A stretch of DNA of 64,000 nucleotides from Bacteroidota bacterium (GTDB lineage: Bacteria > Bacteroidota > Bacteroidia > Cytophagales > Spirosomataceae): NCBI GenBank assembly GCA_020161355.1, contig JAIUOF010000005.1, forward strand, positions 62,001 through 126,000, given 5' to 3'. A program made the position numbers and the translations under genes. Below, piece by piece: positions 42,332 through 51,400 of the stretch. Under the pieces are notes generated by a model. The model had not been told where the DNA came from, did no database searches, and saw only the letters and a program-made list of their open reading frames with translations. How positions within the stretch are numbered: the first letter of the stretch is position 1; every line of letters starts with the position of its first letter.

Positions 42332-43693
42332 TTATTTGGTTACAAATGGATTATGACTGTCATAATGATGTAATTCGTCTCTGAAAATTACCTGATATGT
42401 GCCTGAAACTGATTGATTATCAGAATAGTTACTGATTATATCCAAAGTTTTTTTAAGTAGCGTTTCTTTTGCGTCCCCTAGTGGAAAAAATGGTAAAATA
42501 TTGTCATCTGTTTTGTAATCTGGAATGAATCCTTCAGTTCTGGCATTCTCTGACTGACCTTTGGCGTTATAATAGCTCGAATACGCCGGTATAATCACAA
42601 ATGGAAATTTGTCGGTTTCGTCGGTCAGAATAGTGGAGATTACGCTTTTACCAAAAGTATTGTCGCCCACGGTAATCACTTTCATTTTTGCCTTGAGGGC
42701 ACTGATTATCAGCTCGGAAGATGAGCAACTTGAGCGGGAAGTAATCATAAAAACCCTTGGTAGGTAGCCCAGATTATAGGTTTCGGGCACCCAGCCTCTA
42801 AGAGCTTCTGTTGTTCCAAATCTTTTAAAATATTGTTCGGTTTGGAAAGTATTGGTAATCGCCCCAAACATAGTTTCTGATGGATTAAGGTTATGAACAA
42901 TAAGAGATGCAACCATCTCTGAGTTTGGGGTAAATCCACCGGGGTTGAACCTGAGATCGACGATGAGGTCATCAATGTGATTTTCTTTGAAATACTTAAA
43001 TACCCGGGTGAGGTCATCATCAATGAAACTCAAAAATTGTCCAAAAGCAAAATAGCCTATTTTTCGACCATTTTCTGTAATAATTCTATAATCCAATATG
43101 GGGTCAACCTGATATTTGGATTTTGAAATTGTATATTTAAAAGTTTGATTATTAACATGAAAGCCTTCCAGTGTTACTGTGTTTTGTTCCAGGATTTTTA
43201 AAATTCCCAATTTGTTGCTCAAAGTAATACCGTTGATTTTTGTAACGATGTCTCCACGTCGTAAACCTGATTTTTCGGCAGGACTTCCTTTATCTACAAG
43301 AGAGATTACCAGTTTACTTTTTTTTATATTTCCTTCTGTGTAAAACGGCCTGTACCTGAAACCAAAAGCTACAGGGATGCCATTCCAGAAATTCAGCACT
43401 TCGTTTCGGTCATGGTGAAAATAAGAAAACCAGTCTTTTTCTTTATAAATCAGTGTTTTGAAATATTCAGCTGGAGGCAGGAGTTTGTTGGTTTTTGATT
43501 CCTCGGGCATTTGGTCTTCCCAACGGTAATTGATTTTCATTTGCTGGTATATCCAGGTATTGTCATCCTCAAATTCTTTGGAGGTGAGAATGGTTGCAGT
43601 GCTGTCGTTTTTTTGTGTCGGAGCTGGCAAAGGTTCGGTTTTAGAACATGACCAAATCACCCAGCTTAATATGGATATAATAGCAAATCTCAA
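42332..43693 (-). CDS. S41-family (C-terminal-processing) peptidase lipoprotein
   Basis: A 453-residue lipoprotein (leader ends IWSC, Cys16). A PDZ domain (about 135-200, DKGSPAEKSGLRRGDIVTKING) precedes the S41 catalytic domain. The nucleophile lies in SRSSCSSSELI and the general-base Lys in NTFGKSV. It probably trims periplasmic or surface proteins. It converges on the FGE-like gene, with one base between their stops. Confidence 0.9.
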   Translation of the reverse strand: MRFAIISILSWVIWSCSKTEPLPAPTQKNDSTATILTSKEFEDDNTWIYQQMKINYRWEDQMPEESKTNKLLPPAEYFKTLIYKEKDWFSYFHHDRNEVLNFWNGIPVAFGFRYRPFYTEGNIKKSKLVISLVDKGSPAEKSGLRRGDIVTKINGITLSNKLGILKILEQNTVTLEGFHVNNQTFKYTISKSKYQVDPILDYRIITENGRKIGYFAFGQFLSFIDDDLTRVFKYFKENHIDDLIVDLRFNPGGFTPNSEMVASLIVHNLNPSETMFGAITNTFQTEQYFKRFGTTEALRGWVPETYNLGYLPRVFMITSRSSCSSSELIISALKAKMKVITVGDNTFGKSVISTILTDETDKFPFVIIPAYSSYYNAKGQSENARTEGFIPDYKTDDNILPFFPLGDAKETLLKKTLDIISNYSDNQSVSGTYQVIFRDELHHYDSHNPFVTK

Positions 43694-43795
43694 TTTTGTT
43701 ATTGGTTTACAGGTTCAGAAAAGCAATTTCTAATAAACAGTTTGATAAAAAAAACATAAGCAAAATTTTATACGCATTTACCCTAAAATAATAAT

Positions 43796-43823
43796 AGCAA
43801 GCCGTTTCAGACTTGCTTTTTTT
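43796..43823. terminator. Possible terminator beyond tldE
   Basis: AGCAAG pairs with CTTGCT over a 10-base loop, with a T-run on the + side and an AT-rich run on the other. It lies 22 bases beyond the leftward tldE stop. Moderate to weak. Confidence 0.45.
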
Positions 43824-43845
43824 ATAAAAAAGAATAAGCTTTATT

Positions 43846-45183
43846 TTACACTGCGTCACTCAAACTTGAGAAAGTAAACTCACGAATTTTCATGGGTGGT
43901 ATCAGATAGTTTTGATCTGACTCTGTGCTTACCACACGTTCGGGTATTCCTAGCGTTTCGAGGTTATTGAGCATTATAATTGGGCTTTCGTTAAACCTCA
44001 GGTTTTTGATCGGATGCTTGATTTTTCCGTTTTCGATATAAAAAGTTCCGTCGCGGGTTAGTCCGGTAAGGAGTAATGTCTGAGGATCAACCGGCCTGAT
44101 ATACCATAATTTTGTCACTAAAATCCCTTTTTTGGTGCTTTTTATCATTTCTTCAAGGCTGGTGGTACCACCCTCCATTATCATATTCGTAGGGTTTGGA
44201 ACTGACTTTACTCCTTTTTCCTTTGCCCAGAATCTCGAATAAGTAAGATTTTTCACAACACCTTTCTCAATCCATTTCATTTTGCCGACGGCCTCGCCGT
44301 CACCTGCAAATGGAGAGGATGGAAGCTCTGGATTTGTAGGGTCAGAGTAAAAAGTCACTCTTTCATCCACGATTTTTTCGCCTAATTTGGTCTTTCCACC
44401 AGGTTTGCTAAAAAACGATCGACCCTCATCGGCACTGCGGGCATCCATACCAAAAAAGATATTTTCAAGGAGAACGGATGCTGCCGTTGGCTCTAAAATC
44501 ACAGTGTATTTACCGGGTTCGATGGCTTTGGCATCAACAGAAGCCTTTGCTTTTTGCAGTGCAATTTTTGTGGCTTTTACAGTATCCAATTTATCAAAGT
44601 CACTGTATCCTTTGGCCACATAACCTGAGCCTTTGCCATCTTCCGTACGAACCGTAAGCGAGAAATTGACATTAGAGGCGGGGAAGTAGGCAAATAGCCC
44701 CTTGCTGTTCATCAAGGCACTGTAGCCATGCTGGTCATTGAGAAACCCTGCAGCCACCACTTTCTCATTTTGACATAAATTCAGACTCTGAGCCACTTTC
44801 TCAGCTCTTTTGGCCGGGTTGATATTGGCTGTTGATTCAAAATAGGCTTTGGTTTTAAGATAGCTTTGTGGCTCCAATACACCCATATATTCCGGATTTT
44901 CGGGTGCAAGTTTTGCCAATTCTTCAGAGCGACGAACCACTTTTTCAAGCGAGGCATCATCAAACTCATCAATGGTGGCCACGCCCACTTTTTTTCCATA
45001 AGCTGAGCTCACCACTATGTTTTTGTTGGTGAGAGCTCCACTGGTCGAAACCTCGTTGCGGGCATATCTGATATTACCCCGGTATTCGCCCGATATATTT
45101 ATTTCGCATTCGTCGGCCCTGGAGTAGCTCAGTATTTTCTGACATAGAGCTTTGGCCTCCGCTTCATTGAGTATTACATTCAT
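43846..45183 (-). CDS. tldE: TldE/PmbA-like protease subunit
   Basis: A 445-residue TldD/PmbA-family protein of the TldE type: no HExxxH zinc motif is seen in it, as expected for the non-catalytic partner. Family blocks include RYARNEVSTSGALTN near the start and GILVTKLWYIRPVDPQTLLLTGLTRDGTF near the end. TldD and TldE form a heterodimeric protease that degrades unfolded peptides and processes some modified peptides. It starts directly at MNVILNEAEAKAL, without a leader, 159 bases after tldD. Confidence 0.88.
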   Translation of the reverse strand: MNVILNEAEAKALCQKILSYSRADECEINISGEYRGNIRYARNEVSTSGALTNKNIVVSSAYGKKVGVATIDEFDDASLEKVVRRSEELAKLAPENPEYMGVLEPQSYLKTKAYFESTANINPAKRAEKVAQSLNLCQNEKVVAAGFLNDQHGYSALMNSKGLFAYFPASNVNFSLTVRTEDGKGSGYVAKGYSDFDKLDTVKATKIALQKAKASVDAKAIEPGKYTVILEPTAASVLLENIFFGMDARSADEGRSFFSKPGGKTKLGEKIVDERVTFYSDPTNPELPSSPFAGDGEAVGKMKWIEKGVVKNLTYSRFWAKEKGVKSVPNPTNMIMEGGTTSLEEMIKSTKKGILVTKLWYIRPVDPQTLLLTGLTRDGTFYIENGKIKHPIKNLRFNESPIIMLNNLETLGIPERVVSTESDQNYLIPPMKIREFTFSSLSDAV

Positions 45184-45342
45184 TTTTTTGTTCAGTTTTT
45201 TGAGTTTTTAATTTGGAAATTTTAATGGCAAAAGGTGTAATTAAAAAGGCAACAGTAATCAGGCAAGAGGCAGCAGTTAATTTTGAACCGGTATGACCTC
45301 TGGTGCTGACCTACTTTCTTACTTTTTATCTTTTCTTTTCAC

Positions 45343-46983
45343 TTAAATTTTCCTTGCCGTATTAATCACATTTACTCCGTTAAACCTGGCAGTACTGCTA
45401 CCATGCGACACCGCACTTACCTGTTGTGGCTGGCCTTTTCCATCAAAAAATGAACCCCCCAGGCGAAAATCTTTTTCGTCACAGATTTTAGTACAACTGT
45501 TCCAAAACTCCTGCGTATTAGACTGATAAGCTACGTCTTTCAACATCCCGGCTATTTTACCCTCTTTTATTTCATAGAAAAGCTGCCCGCCAAACTGAAA
45601 ATTGTAACGTTGCTGATCAATCGAAAATGAGCCATCACCGATGATGTAAATGCCTTTTTCGACATTTTTTATCATTTCATCCACACTCAATGGTGCATTA
45701 CCCGGGGCCAAAGACACATTTGGCATACGCTGAAACTGCACATTGGTCCAGTTGTCGGCATAGCAGCAACCATGCGACTCGGTTTCTCCCAAAATATGTA
45801 CCTGATCTCTGATGGCTTGATAGTTAACCAATGTACCGTCTTTCACCAAATCCCAACGTTTGGTTTTTACGCCTTCGTCGTCCCAACCTACAGCACCCAA
45901 TGAGCCTTCCTGCAGTTTATCCGCAAAAAGAGTTACCTCTTTTGAGCCATAGTTGAAGTTTTTGGATTGCCACTTATCTAAAGTAGCAAAAGAGGTTCCT
46001 GCAAAATTGGCTTCATAACCCAAAACTCTGTCAAGCTCCAATGGATGCCCCACCGACTCATGAATCGTGAGCCAAAGGTGGGATGGGTCTAAAACAAGGT
46101 CATATTTGCCGGCCTCCACAGACTTGGCCGAGAGTTTTTCTTTGGTCTGATGTGATGCCGCAATCACGTCTTCGAGCATGTCATAACCTTTATTGTATCT
46201 GGTGGTTATACCTGATATCTTATCCGAAGGATTTTTGCTCAAATACTCATAACCCATGCCCATAGGGGCACTCAGCGACTGGCGGGTCTCAAACTTTCCG
46301 CTTTTTGGGTCGATACAAGTAACATTAAAAACCGGCCAGATGCGATGAACATCCTGGTCAATATAAGAGCCATCTGAACTTGCAAAATATTTCTGCTCGT
46401 TGACCATAAACAGGAACGAGTTTACATAGTTGGCCCCGTTTTTCATGGCTGCGTCATTAACACCCAGCAGCAAATCTACTTTTTCCTGAATCGGCACTTC
46501 AAATGCATTTCTGCTTATCGGTGCTTTCCAGCTTACTTCGCCATAACCTTTTTGAGGGGCAAGTACAACAGGGTTTTTGAGTAGTTTCGCATTGGCTTTT
46601 GCTATTGCTACCGCTTCTTCGGCAGCTTTTGCTGTGTCGGCTTCAGATTTGGCATCCACCACGGCAGCAAATCCCCAGCAGCCATCTGCGATCACACGCA
46701 CGCCCACACCGTAGGACTCGGTGTTGACGATGTTCTGCACTTTGTCTTCACGGGTTACCACAAACTGGTTGAGGTACCGGCCAATACGCACATCGGTGTA
46801 GGAGGCACCTTTGGCTTTGGCGGCATTGAGGGCGGCATCTGCGAGTCGTTTTTTAACCGCAACGTCCACACCTCCATTGAGCAGGGCTTCCGGGCTTACA
46901 TTTCGGCCAATGACCGGGATATTGGGCAACATTGCCGCTCCCAATCCCATCCCTGATAATTGTAGAAAATCTCTTCTTTTCAA
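45343..46983 (-). CDS. tldD: TldD-like metalloprotease with Tat-type leader
   Basis: A 546-residue TldD. The zinc motif HExxxH is intact (HESVGH, residues 308-313). The N-terminus MKRRDFLQLSGMGLGAAM is a classical twin-arginine signal, which E. coli TldD lacks. It is the catalytic subunit and precedes its partner tldE on the same strand. The leader implies export of folded enzyme to the periplasm or membrane, whereas TldE has none. It could mean TldE is carried along, or that the complex forms elsewhere. Confidence 0.9.
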   Translation of the reverse strand: MKRRDFLQLSGMGLGAAMLPNIPVIGRNVSPEALLNGGVDVAVKKRLADAALNAAKAKGASYTDVRIGRYLNQFVVTREDKVQNIVNTESYGVGVRVIADGCWGFAAVVDAKSEADTAKAAEEAVAIAKANAKLLKNPVVLAPQKGYGEVSWKAPISRNAFEVPIQEKVDLLLGVNDAAMKNGANYVNSFLFMVNEQKYFASSDGSYIDQDVHRIWPVFNVTCIDPKSGKFETRQSLSAPMGMGYEYLSKNPSDKISGITTRYNKGYDMLEDVIAASHQTKEKLSAKSVEAGKYDLVLDPSHLWLTIHESVGHPLELDRVLGYEANFAGTSFATLDKWQSKNFNYGSKEVTLFADKLQEGSLGAVGWDDEGVKTKRWDLVKDGTLVNYQAIRDQVHILGETESHGCCYADNWTNVQFQRMPNVSLAPGNAPLSVDEMIKNVEKGIYIIGDGSFSIDQQRYNFQFGGQLFYEIKEGKIAGMLKDVAYQSNTQEFWNSCTKICDEKDFRLGGSFFDGKGQPQQVSAVSHGSSTARFNGVNVINTARKI

Positions 46984-47374
46984 GGTAAATAGTTTTTAAG
47001 ATTAGTGTTAAAAAAGTAAATAGCTTCTGGTTATTAGTTTAGGTTGATTATTTCCTAAGAAATCTATGATTTTATTTTGAGTAAAAATCCCGAATAATTA
47101 GAAACACAAACTTTCCCAATTCCAGAGAGTAAATATATTTAAACAAAAAGATGTAACAATACCTCTGTAGGTTGCAAAATGACAAATGGATAATTTGGAG
47201 GGGTGGATGGCTGTGAATTAAGAAAAATTAAGAGTTTTAGGATTAAGAATTTGAGGAAAATGATATTTCAAAAAAGATTTAAGAAACTTTAAGTTTGATT
47301 CGTTAAAAACAAAACAAACCCATCGGGTGGAAATTTCCGCTCGTAATGGTTAAATGGATGATGTTTGGCTTATC
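46984..47374. other. Non-coding spacer, about 390 bases
   Basis: It lies upstream of tldD and downstream of the 44-residue peptide gene. A GGAAATTTCC palindrome sits near 47328 within a weak larger inverted repeat (CCAT...ATGG). No convincing promoter pair, RNA gene or reading frame. Confidence 0.3.
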
Positions 47375-47509
47375 TCAGCTTTCTTTTTTCTTACCTCCAA
47401 ACATAAAAATCAAAACAGCAGCGACCAATGCAACGCATACCAAACCAAAAACTGCCATCATGAAAATACCGTTACCGTAAGAAACCAGGGGAATAAAACT
47501 TTTAATCAT
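47375..47509 (-). CDS. Single-span 44-residue membrane peptide
   Basis: Started at the ATG at 47509 (MIKSFIPLVSYGNG), it is 44 residues with one strong transmembrane helix (IFMMAVFGLVCVALVAAVLIF) and a Lys-rich end GGKKKES. The longer upstream reading adds an implausible Cys/His segment. It resembles small bitopic membrane peptides of respiratory or stress systems; no family is recognised. The positive C-terminus suggests it faces the cytoplasm. Confidence 0.6.
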   Translation of the reverse strand: MIKSFIPLVSYGNGIFMMAVFGLVCVALVAAVLIFMFGGKKKES

Positions 47510-47616
47510 TACTTTGTTGATTTTAAACCTTAAATGTATATATACAATTGGATATTTTGAATGACAAAAGTCACACAACAATAAGATACTGGGACTGGAA
47601 TGAGTTAAAAATGGAT

Positions 47617-47853
47617 TTATTTTTTATAAAAATATTCGTTGAGGTGTTGAGGCAATTGACTTTTAAGCTGGTTGAGGCATTTTACACAAACACATTCATA
47701 GGCTCCCAAACTGGTTTCAAGGTATTTCCTGATGTATTCCAACTCTTCATTGTTCAAATTAATTTTTGAACAATCGCACTTTTGTATATTATTGACCTTA
47801 CAAACAAAAGGCTCGCCACATAGTGGGCATGTCTCTAAGGCGTGTTTTTCCAT
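47617..47853 (-). CDS. Cysteine-rich CWC-family protein
   Basis: A 78-residue small soluble protein. CPLCGEPFVCKVNNIQKCDC gives four to five cysteines of the cysteine-rich CWC domain, and a second CVCVKCL group lies near residue 54. It probably binds zinc. Function is unknown. It follows the B12-uptake operon and its terminator, and may be transcribed separately. Confidence 0.8.
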   Translation of the reverse strand: MEKHALETCPLCGEPFVCKVNNIQKCDCSKINLNNEELEYIRKYLETSLGAYECVCVKCLNQLKSQLPQHLNEYFYKK

Positions 47854-47877
47854 TTATTAATTTTTATATTGATAAAA

Positions 47878-47907
47878 CCGGGAACATCATTGTTTTGACA
47901 TTCCCGG
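47878..47907 (-). terminator. Terminator of the B12-uptake operon
   Basis: CCGGGAA and TTCCCGG form a 7-base-pair stem with a 16-base loop, followed on the minus strand by TTTTAT. It lies 11 bases after the stop of the BtuG-like gene. Confidence 0.65.
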
Positions 47908-47918
47908 ATGATTTATTT

Positions 47919-49016
47919 TTATTTTTTGAAGTAAAATTTACCGGGGGCTATCTCTGCCTTTACTGAATCGATGAGAGAGCCATCAGATTTATATCGAAAA
48001 ACATAGCCCGCTTGTTTGTAAGAAGGAACCAAACCCGCATAAATATTTCCAGTCTGAGGATCAACGGCCATTCCACCTCCAAAAAGTCGGTTAATAAAAG
48101 GTGTCTTAGCTTCGGCTACAGATGCCGAAGTTTTAAATGCGTAAGTTTCACCTTTTTGCTTCCAGCCGTCGGTGGCATCATAGAATGAATGGGTGAAATA
48201 AATGGTGTTTTTATCGGCACTCATCACAAATGCACCCGGTGATTTTGCGGAATTGGAAGAAGTTATTTTTATTTTATTTTCAACGGTTTTGCCGCCGGTA
48301 TTGATTTTCTGAAGTTCATTTCCTGCAAAAACCCAGAGTTTACCACTGGCATCTGCTCCTATTATTTCAGAATTTAGACCAACGGGTATGGTTTGTTTTA
48401 TGGCATCAGTGTTTATATCAATAACCGAAATAGTGTTTTTTACAGAACCGCTGTTTCCTACATATACTTCGTTTCCAATCAATTGAAGGTCTTCGGCACC
48501 ATTTTCAACTGCAATTTTTTTGATGATTTTATTGGTACTTAAATCCAAAACGGCTACATATCCCGGATTTTTAAAAAAATTAGAAAAATCACCGGTGGCA
48601 TCCCAGGCACTGATATAGGCTTTGGTTTCTGAAACCTTTATGGCATTTCTAGGATTTTCGATTTCAGTAGATGGAATTGTTGCGATAGATTTAAAAGTTC
48701 CTGCATCTACAATCTCAACGACGTCTTTTCCGGCAGTAGAATTATCAACCAGAATGACCCCTTTCCCATTAACTTCACAATAGCCCGATAAGCTTCCGGT
48801 CAATGACCTCAGGTTTTCTTTCAGAAATATATCAGTTACTAATGTATTGCCCGTTCTTTGCAAAAGACTTAAAGAACCGTTATTGTCTGAAAAATTGCCT
48901 GCATTAACCACGATTACGCCACTTTCGTAGGGTTGAGGAGTCTCATTTTCTGCTTTTTCGCATGAATTCAAAATGCCAATCGTTAGCATTGATAATAGTA
49001 AAGTATTGATTTTCAT
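47919..49016 (-). CDS. BtuG-like surface beta-propeller lipoprotein (YncE/DUF5074 type)
   Basis: A 365-residue lipoprotein (GILNSC, Cys19). It is built of repeated beta-propeller blades such as GVIVVNAGNFS, AYISAWDA, EVYVGNSGS and KLWVFAGN. In Bacteroides the BtuG propeller binds cobalamin at the surface and hands it to BtuB. Here it lies 8 bases after a btuB-like gene under a cobalamin riboswitch, so the same role is likely. Divergence from BtuG cannot be measured by eye. Confidence 0.8.
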   Translation of the reverse strand: MKINTLLLSMLTIGILNSCEKAENETPQPYESGVIVVNAGNFSDNNGSLSLLQRTGNTLVTDIFLKENLRSLTGSLSGYCEVNGKGVILVDNSTAGKDVVEIVDAGTFKSIATIPSTEIENPRNAIKVSETKAYISAWDATGDFSNFFKNPGYVAVLDLSTNKIIKKIAVENGAEDLQLIGNEVYVGNSGSVKNTISVIDINTDAIKQTIPVGLNSEIIGADASGKLWVFAGNELQKINTGGKTVENKIKITSSNSAKSPGAFVMSADKNTIYFTHSFYDATDGWKQKGETYAFKTSASVAEAKTPFINRLFGGGMAVDPQTGNIYAGLVPSYKQAGYVFRYKSDGSLIDSVKAEIAPGKFYFKK

Positions 49017-49024
49017 ATAGATAA

Positions 49025-50971
49025 TTATTTTTTCTGGTTAAAAATGAAAATGATATTGAGCGAAACCGATCGCATCGGCATCGCATTTTTTTTCATGTTG
49101 GGATATAATGTGTTAGTCAAATTATTTCCCTGCAACTGGGTATGAATACTGTTTTTTCTGATTTTTAATTTATACGAAATCCATCCATTCAGCAGGTAAT
49201 AGGGCGGGAATGGCCTGCCGCTATGGTCAAAAGTGATAAAGCGACTGGAATTAAAAAGCTGCTGCAGGGTTACAGAACAGGCATTTTTTGTGAGCGAAAG
49301 CGTATTGTTCATGCTATGCCGAGGCACATAGATCAATTGCTTCCCAAGAATATCTTCGGTGTAAGGACCGTAAGCTTTTTGTTGGGAAGAGTGGGTGAGG
49401 GCGTATTGGAATTGGCAATTTATTTCAGTTTTTTCCAAAATCAGCTTTGTGCTCGTTTCAATTTCAATCCCTTTGGCAAGTACCTGTTGAAGGTTTTCGA
49501 CCCTGTAGTTTTTGTCAGGATTCCAGTAAGTCCAGTTGTCAATCAAATTATGAAAAGCTGAAATGCCATATTGTTGATGAAATGTCTCAGAAGTTCTTCT
49601 TTTCCAGATTAAACTGATTTCTTTATTGAAACCCACCTCCGGTTTCAAATCAGGGTTGCCCAGATTGACCCAATATCTTTCGTTTAAAGTAGGCACCCTG
49701 TAGCTGTAAGCCAGATTGCCACTGAGGTTTATCCGGTCGGTTTTTCCATCAAAAATACGGTAATCTATACCCAATGAAGGTGTAAATGGTGGATTGAAAC
49801 CCTGTACCAAAGCCTGCCGCATGTTCAGGGATCCGGTCAAACGCTGACTATGCTGATAACGGAGCAAGGCGTAAAAATCAGCCCGGTTTTCAGAAATTTG
49901 ATTTCCGCCATAGCCATCTACTTTTGCTTCATAATGCACAAATTCTCCTCCTAATTTTAGATTGGTGCCTCTGTCACAGCTTTTTATCCAGGAAAAATCG
50001 TGTTCTGTTCTGAAAATGTACCTGTCAATGTCGGTGTGGCTGGGATTTTGATTTTCTGCCTTTCCATAGTCCATCACATCTCTGATATAGGCCGCTCGAA
50101 AAAGCGTTTTTCCCAGATTATAAGCCAAAACCACTTTGTCAGACCTGCTATCTGTAATTTCTCTCAAAGGGATATTTCCCGGCTGAATGGTCACATTATT
50201 GTCAGAAAGCCAGATGTTTAGGCTCCACATATTACCATTGTTTTTCATGGCAAAAAAATCCTGAACAATTCCTTTTTGATAGGTAGTGGTAGGTTCAACA
50301 GGGTATTGCCGTCCTTTTTGATCACTAAGGGGCTCTGTTCCGAAATTATTTTTATTGTTGGAACCATAAAAAAGTGTTTTGCCCGAAAATTTCCATTTGC
50401 CATTCTCTTTAAAAAATCGAATTCCTGCCTGAGCTGCAAAATTTTCCGAACTTTCAGCACTCACTCCGGCTATGGCCTGAATACCTTTTTGGTTAAATTT
50501 TGGTACAGATCGGAGCAAAATACTCCCGCCAACGGCATCGGTGCCCACACAGCTGGCGGCGGAGCCATACTGAATGCTCATTTCATCAAATCCGGTCATA
50601 GGTAGGGTGGAAAAATCAGACTGTCCGACTGAAGGCGAATTTACATTAATACCATTCCAAAGTACAGCAGTGTGGCTCGGTGAAGTACCTCTGAAGGATA
50701 TAGTGGCCAGTTGGCCGGCTCCATAGCTTTTGAATGCTACCGGCGATTGAAACTGCAGAAAATTGGAAAGATTGGTGAATTGGTTTTGGGCAAATTGTGC
50801 CGAGTCCACAGTACGTACCTTCTGACCCGTCATAAACCTTTCGGGTCTAATGGCCGTTACCGTAACTTCACATAAAGTCTGTTCTTTTTGTGCAAAAGTA
50901 TGGCTTAAGGTAGTAAAAATTACCCCTGTCAGCAAACCAATGCGTGCAAAAAAATCACGCCTTTTCATCAA
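49025..50971 (-). CDS. btuB: TonB-dependent receptor, BtuB-like (cobalamin)
   Basis: A 648-residue outer-membrane receptor. The plug (about 40-160) carries ISFRGTSPSHTAVLWNG, and the barrel ends in NIIFIFNQKK. The gene is preceded by a cobalamin riboswitch and followed by a BtuG-like propeller, which together indicate vitamin B12 uptake. The leader MMKRRDFFARIGLLTGV contains an RRxF twin-arginine-like motif, unusual for a TonB receptor, which should travel unfolded through Sec. Confidence 0.88.
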   Translation of the reverse strand: MMKRRDFFARIGLLTGVIFTTLSHTFAQKEQTLCEVTVTAIRPERFMTGQKVRTVDSAQFAQNQFTNLSNFLQFQSPVAFKSYGAGQLATISFRGTSPSHTAVLWNGINVNSPSVGQSDFSTLPMTGFDEMSIQYGSAASCVGTDAVGGSILLRSVPKFNQKGIQAIAGVSAESSENFAAQAGIRFFKENGKWKFSGKTLFYGSNNKNNFGTEPLSDQKGRQYPVEPTTTYQKGIVQDFFAMKNNGNMWSLNIWLSDNNVTIQPGNIPLREITDSRSDKVVLAYNLGKTLFRAAYIRDVMDYGKAENQNPSHTDIDRYIFRTEHDFSWIKSCDRGTNLKLGGEFVHYEAKVDGYGGNQISENRADFYALLRYQHSQRLTGSLNMRQALVQGFNPPFTPSLGIDYRIFDGKTDRINLSGNLAYSYRVPTLNERYWVNLGNPDLKPEVGFNKEISLIWKRRTSETFHQQYGISAFHNLIDNWTYWNPDKNYRVENLQQVLAKGIEIETSTKLILEKTEINCQFQYALTHSSQQKAYGPYTEDILGKQLIYVPRHSMNNTLSLTKNACSVTLQQLFNSSRFITFDHSGRPFPPYYLLNGWISYKLKIRKNSIHTQLQGNNLTNTLYPNMKKNAMPMRSVSLNIIFIFNQKK

Positions 50972-51025
50972 TAAAAAATTGAAAAATGTCCGCCGGTCTC
51001 ATCCTCCGTAAGAAATCGGCATATA

Positions 51026-51240
51026 ATTGTCCGTGGTAGGTCTCCTGACTCGTTCCTTGTTTTCATACCTTCCCGCCATGTTTTAGATGACAGTGGTAAA
51101 GCAGACTGAAAACAAACTAATGAAACTTACAGTTGCGGGGACAGTTCCCGATTTCAACGGGATTCCCAATTAAGCAAGCGGATAAATGAGGTATCCGTGT
51201 GCACCACAAACTTGCCGTAAAAGTAGGGGCGTGATTTTTA
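51026..51240 (-). ncRNA. Cobalamin riboswitch
   Basis: On the minus strand, in order, I see the GGG(A/G)AGG-like stretch CGGGAAGG and the B12 box GAGTCAGGAGACCTACC (51053-51037), with paired regions upstream matching the AdoCbl riboswitch class. It lies about 70 bases before the btuB start. Binding of cobalamin should shut off btuB and the BtuG-like gene. Edges are approximate. Confidence 0.9.
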
Positions 51241-51400
51241 AAATCAAATTATTGAGGTCATTTTTTTGTATAAAATTTTGCTGATTTTTATCACAAAAAA
51301 ACTTGAGGCTTTTTCCTTTTTAAGCTTATTGTCTAAAAAATTAAGATAGATTTTCTAAATCCAAAACCGACGCAGAATTAGGGTGTTTTATCAAAATAAA

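Noticed and set aside
47325..47350. Palindrome around GGAAATTTCC as a terminator or operator
   Set aside because: The extended arms mismatch, there is no T-run and it is far from both neighbouring genes.
47510..47581. Longer reading of the 44-residue membrane peptide
   Set aside because: The added segment does not fit the single-span peptide, which has its own ATG and clean N-terminus.
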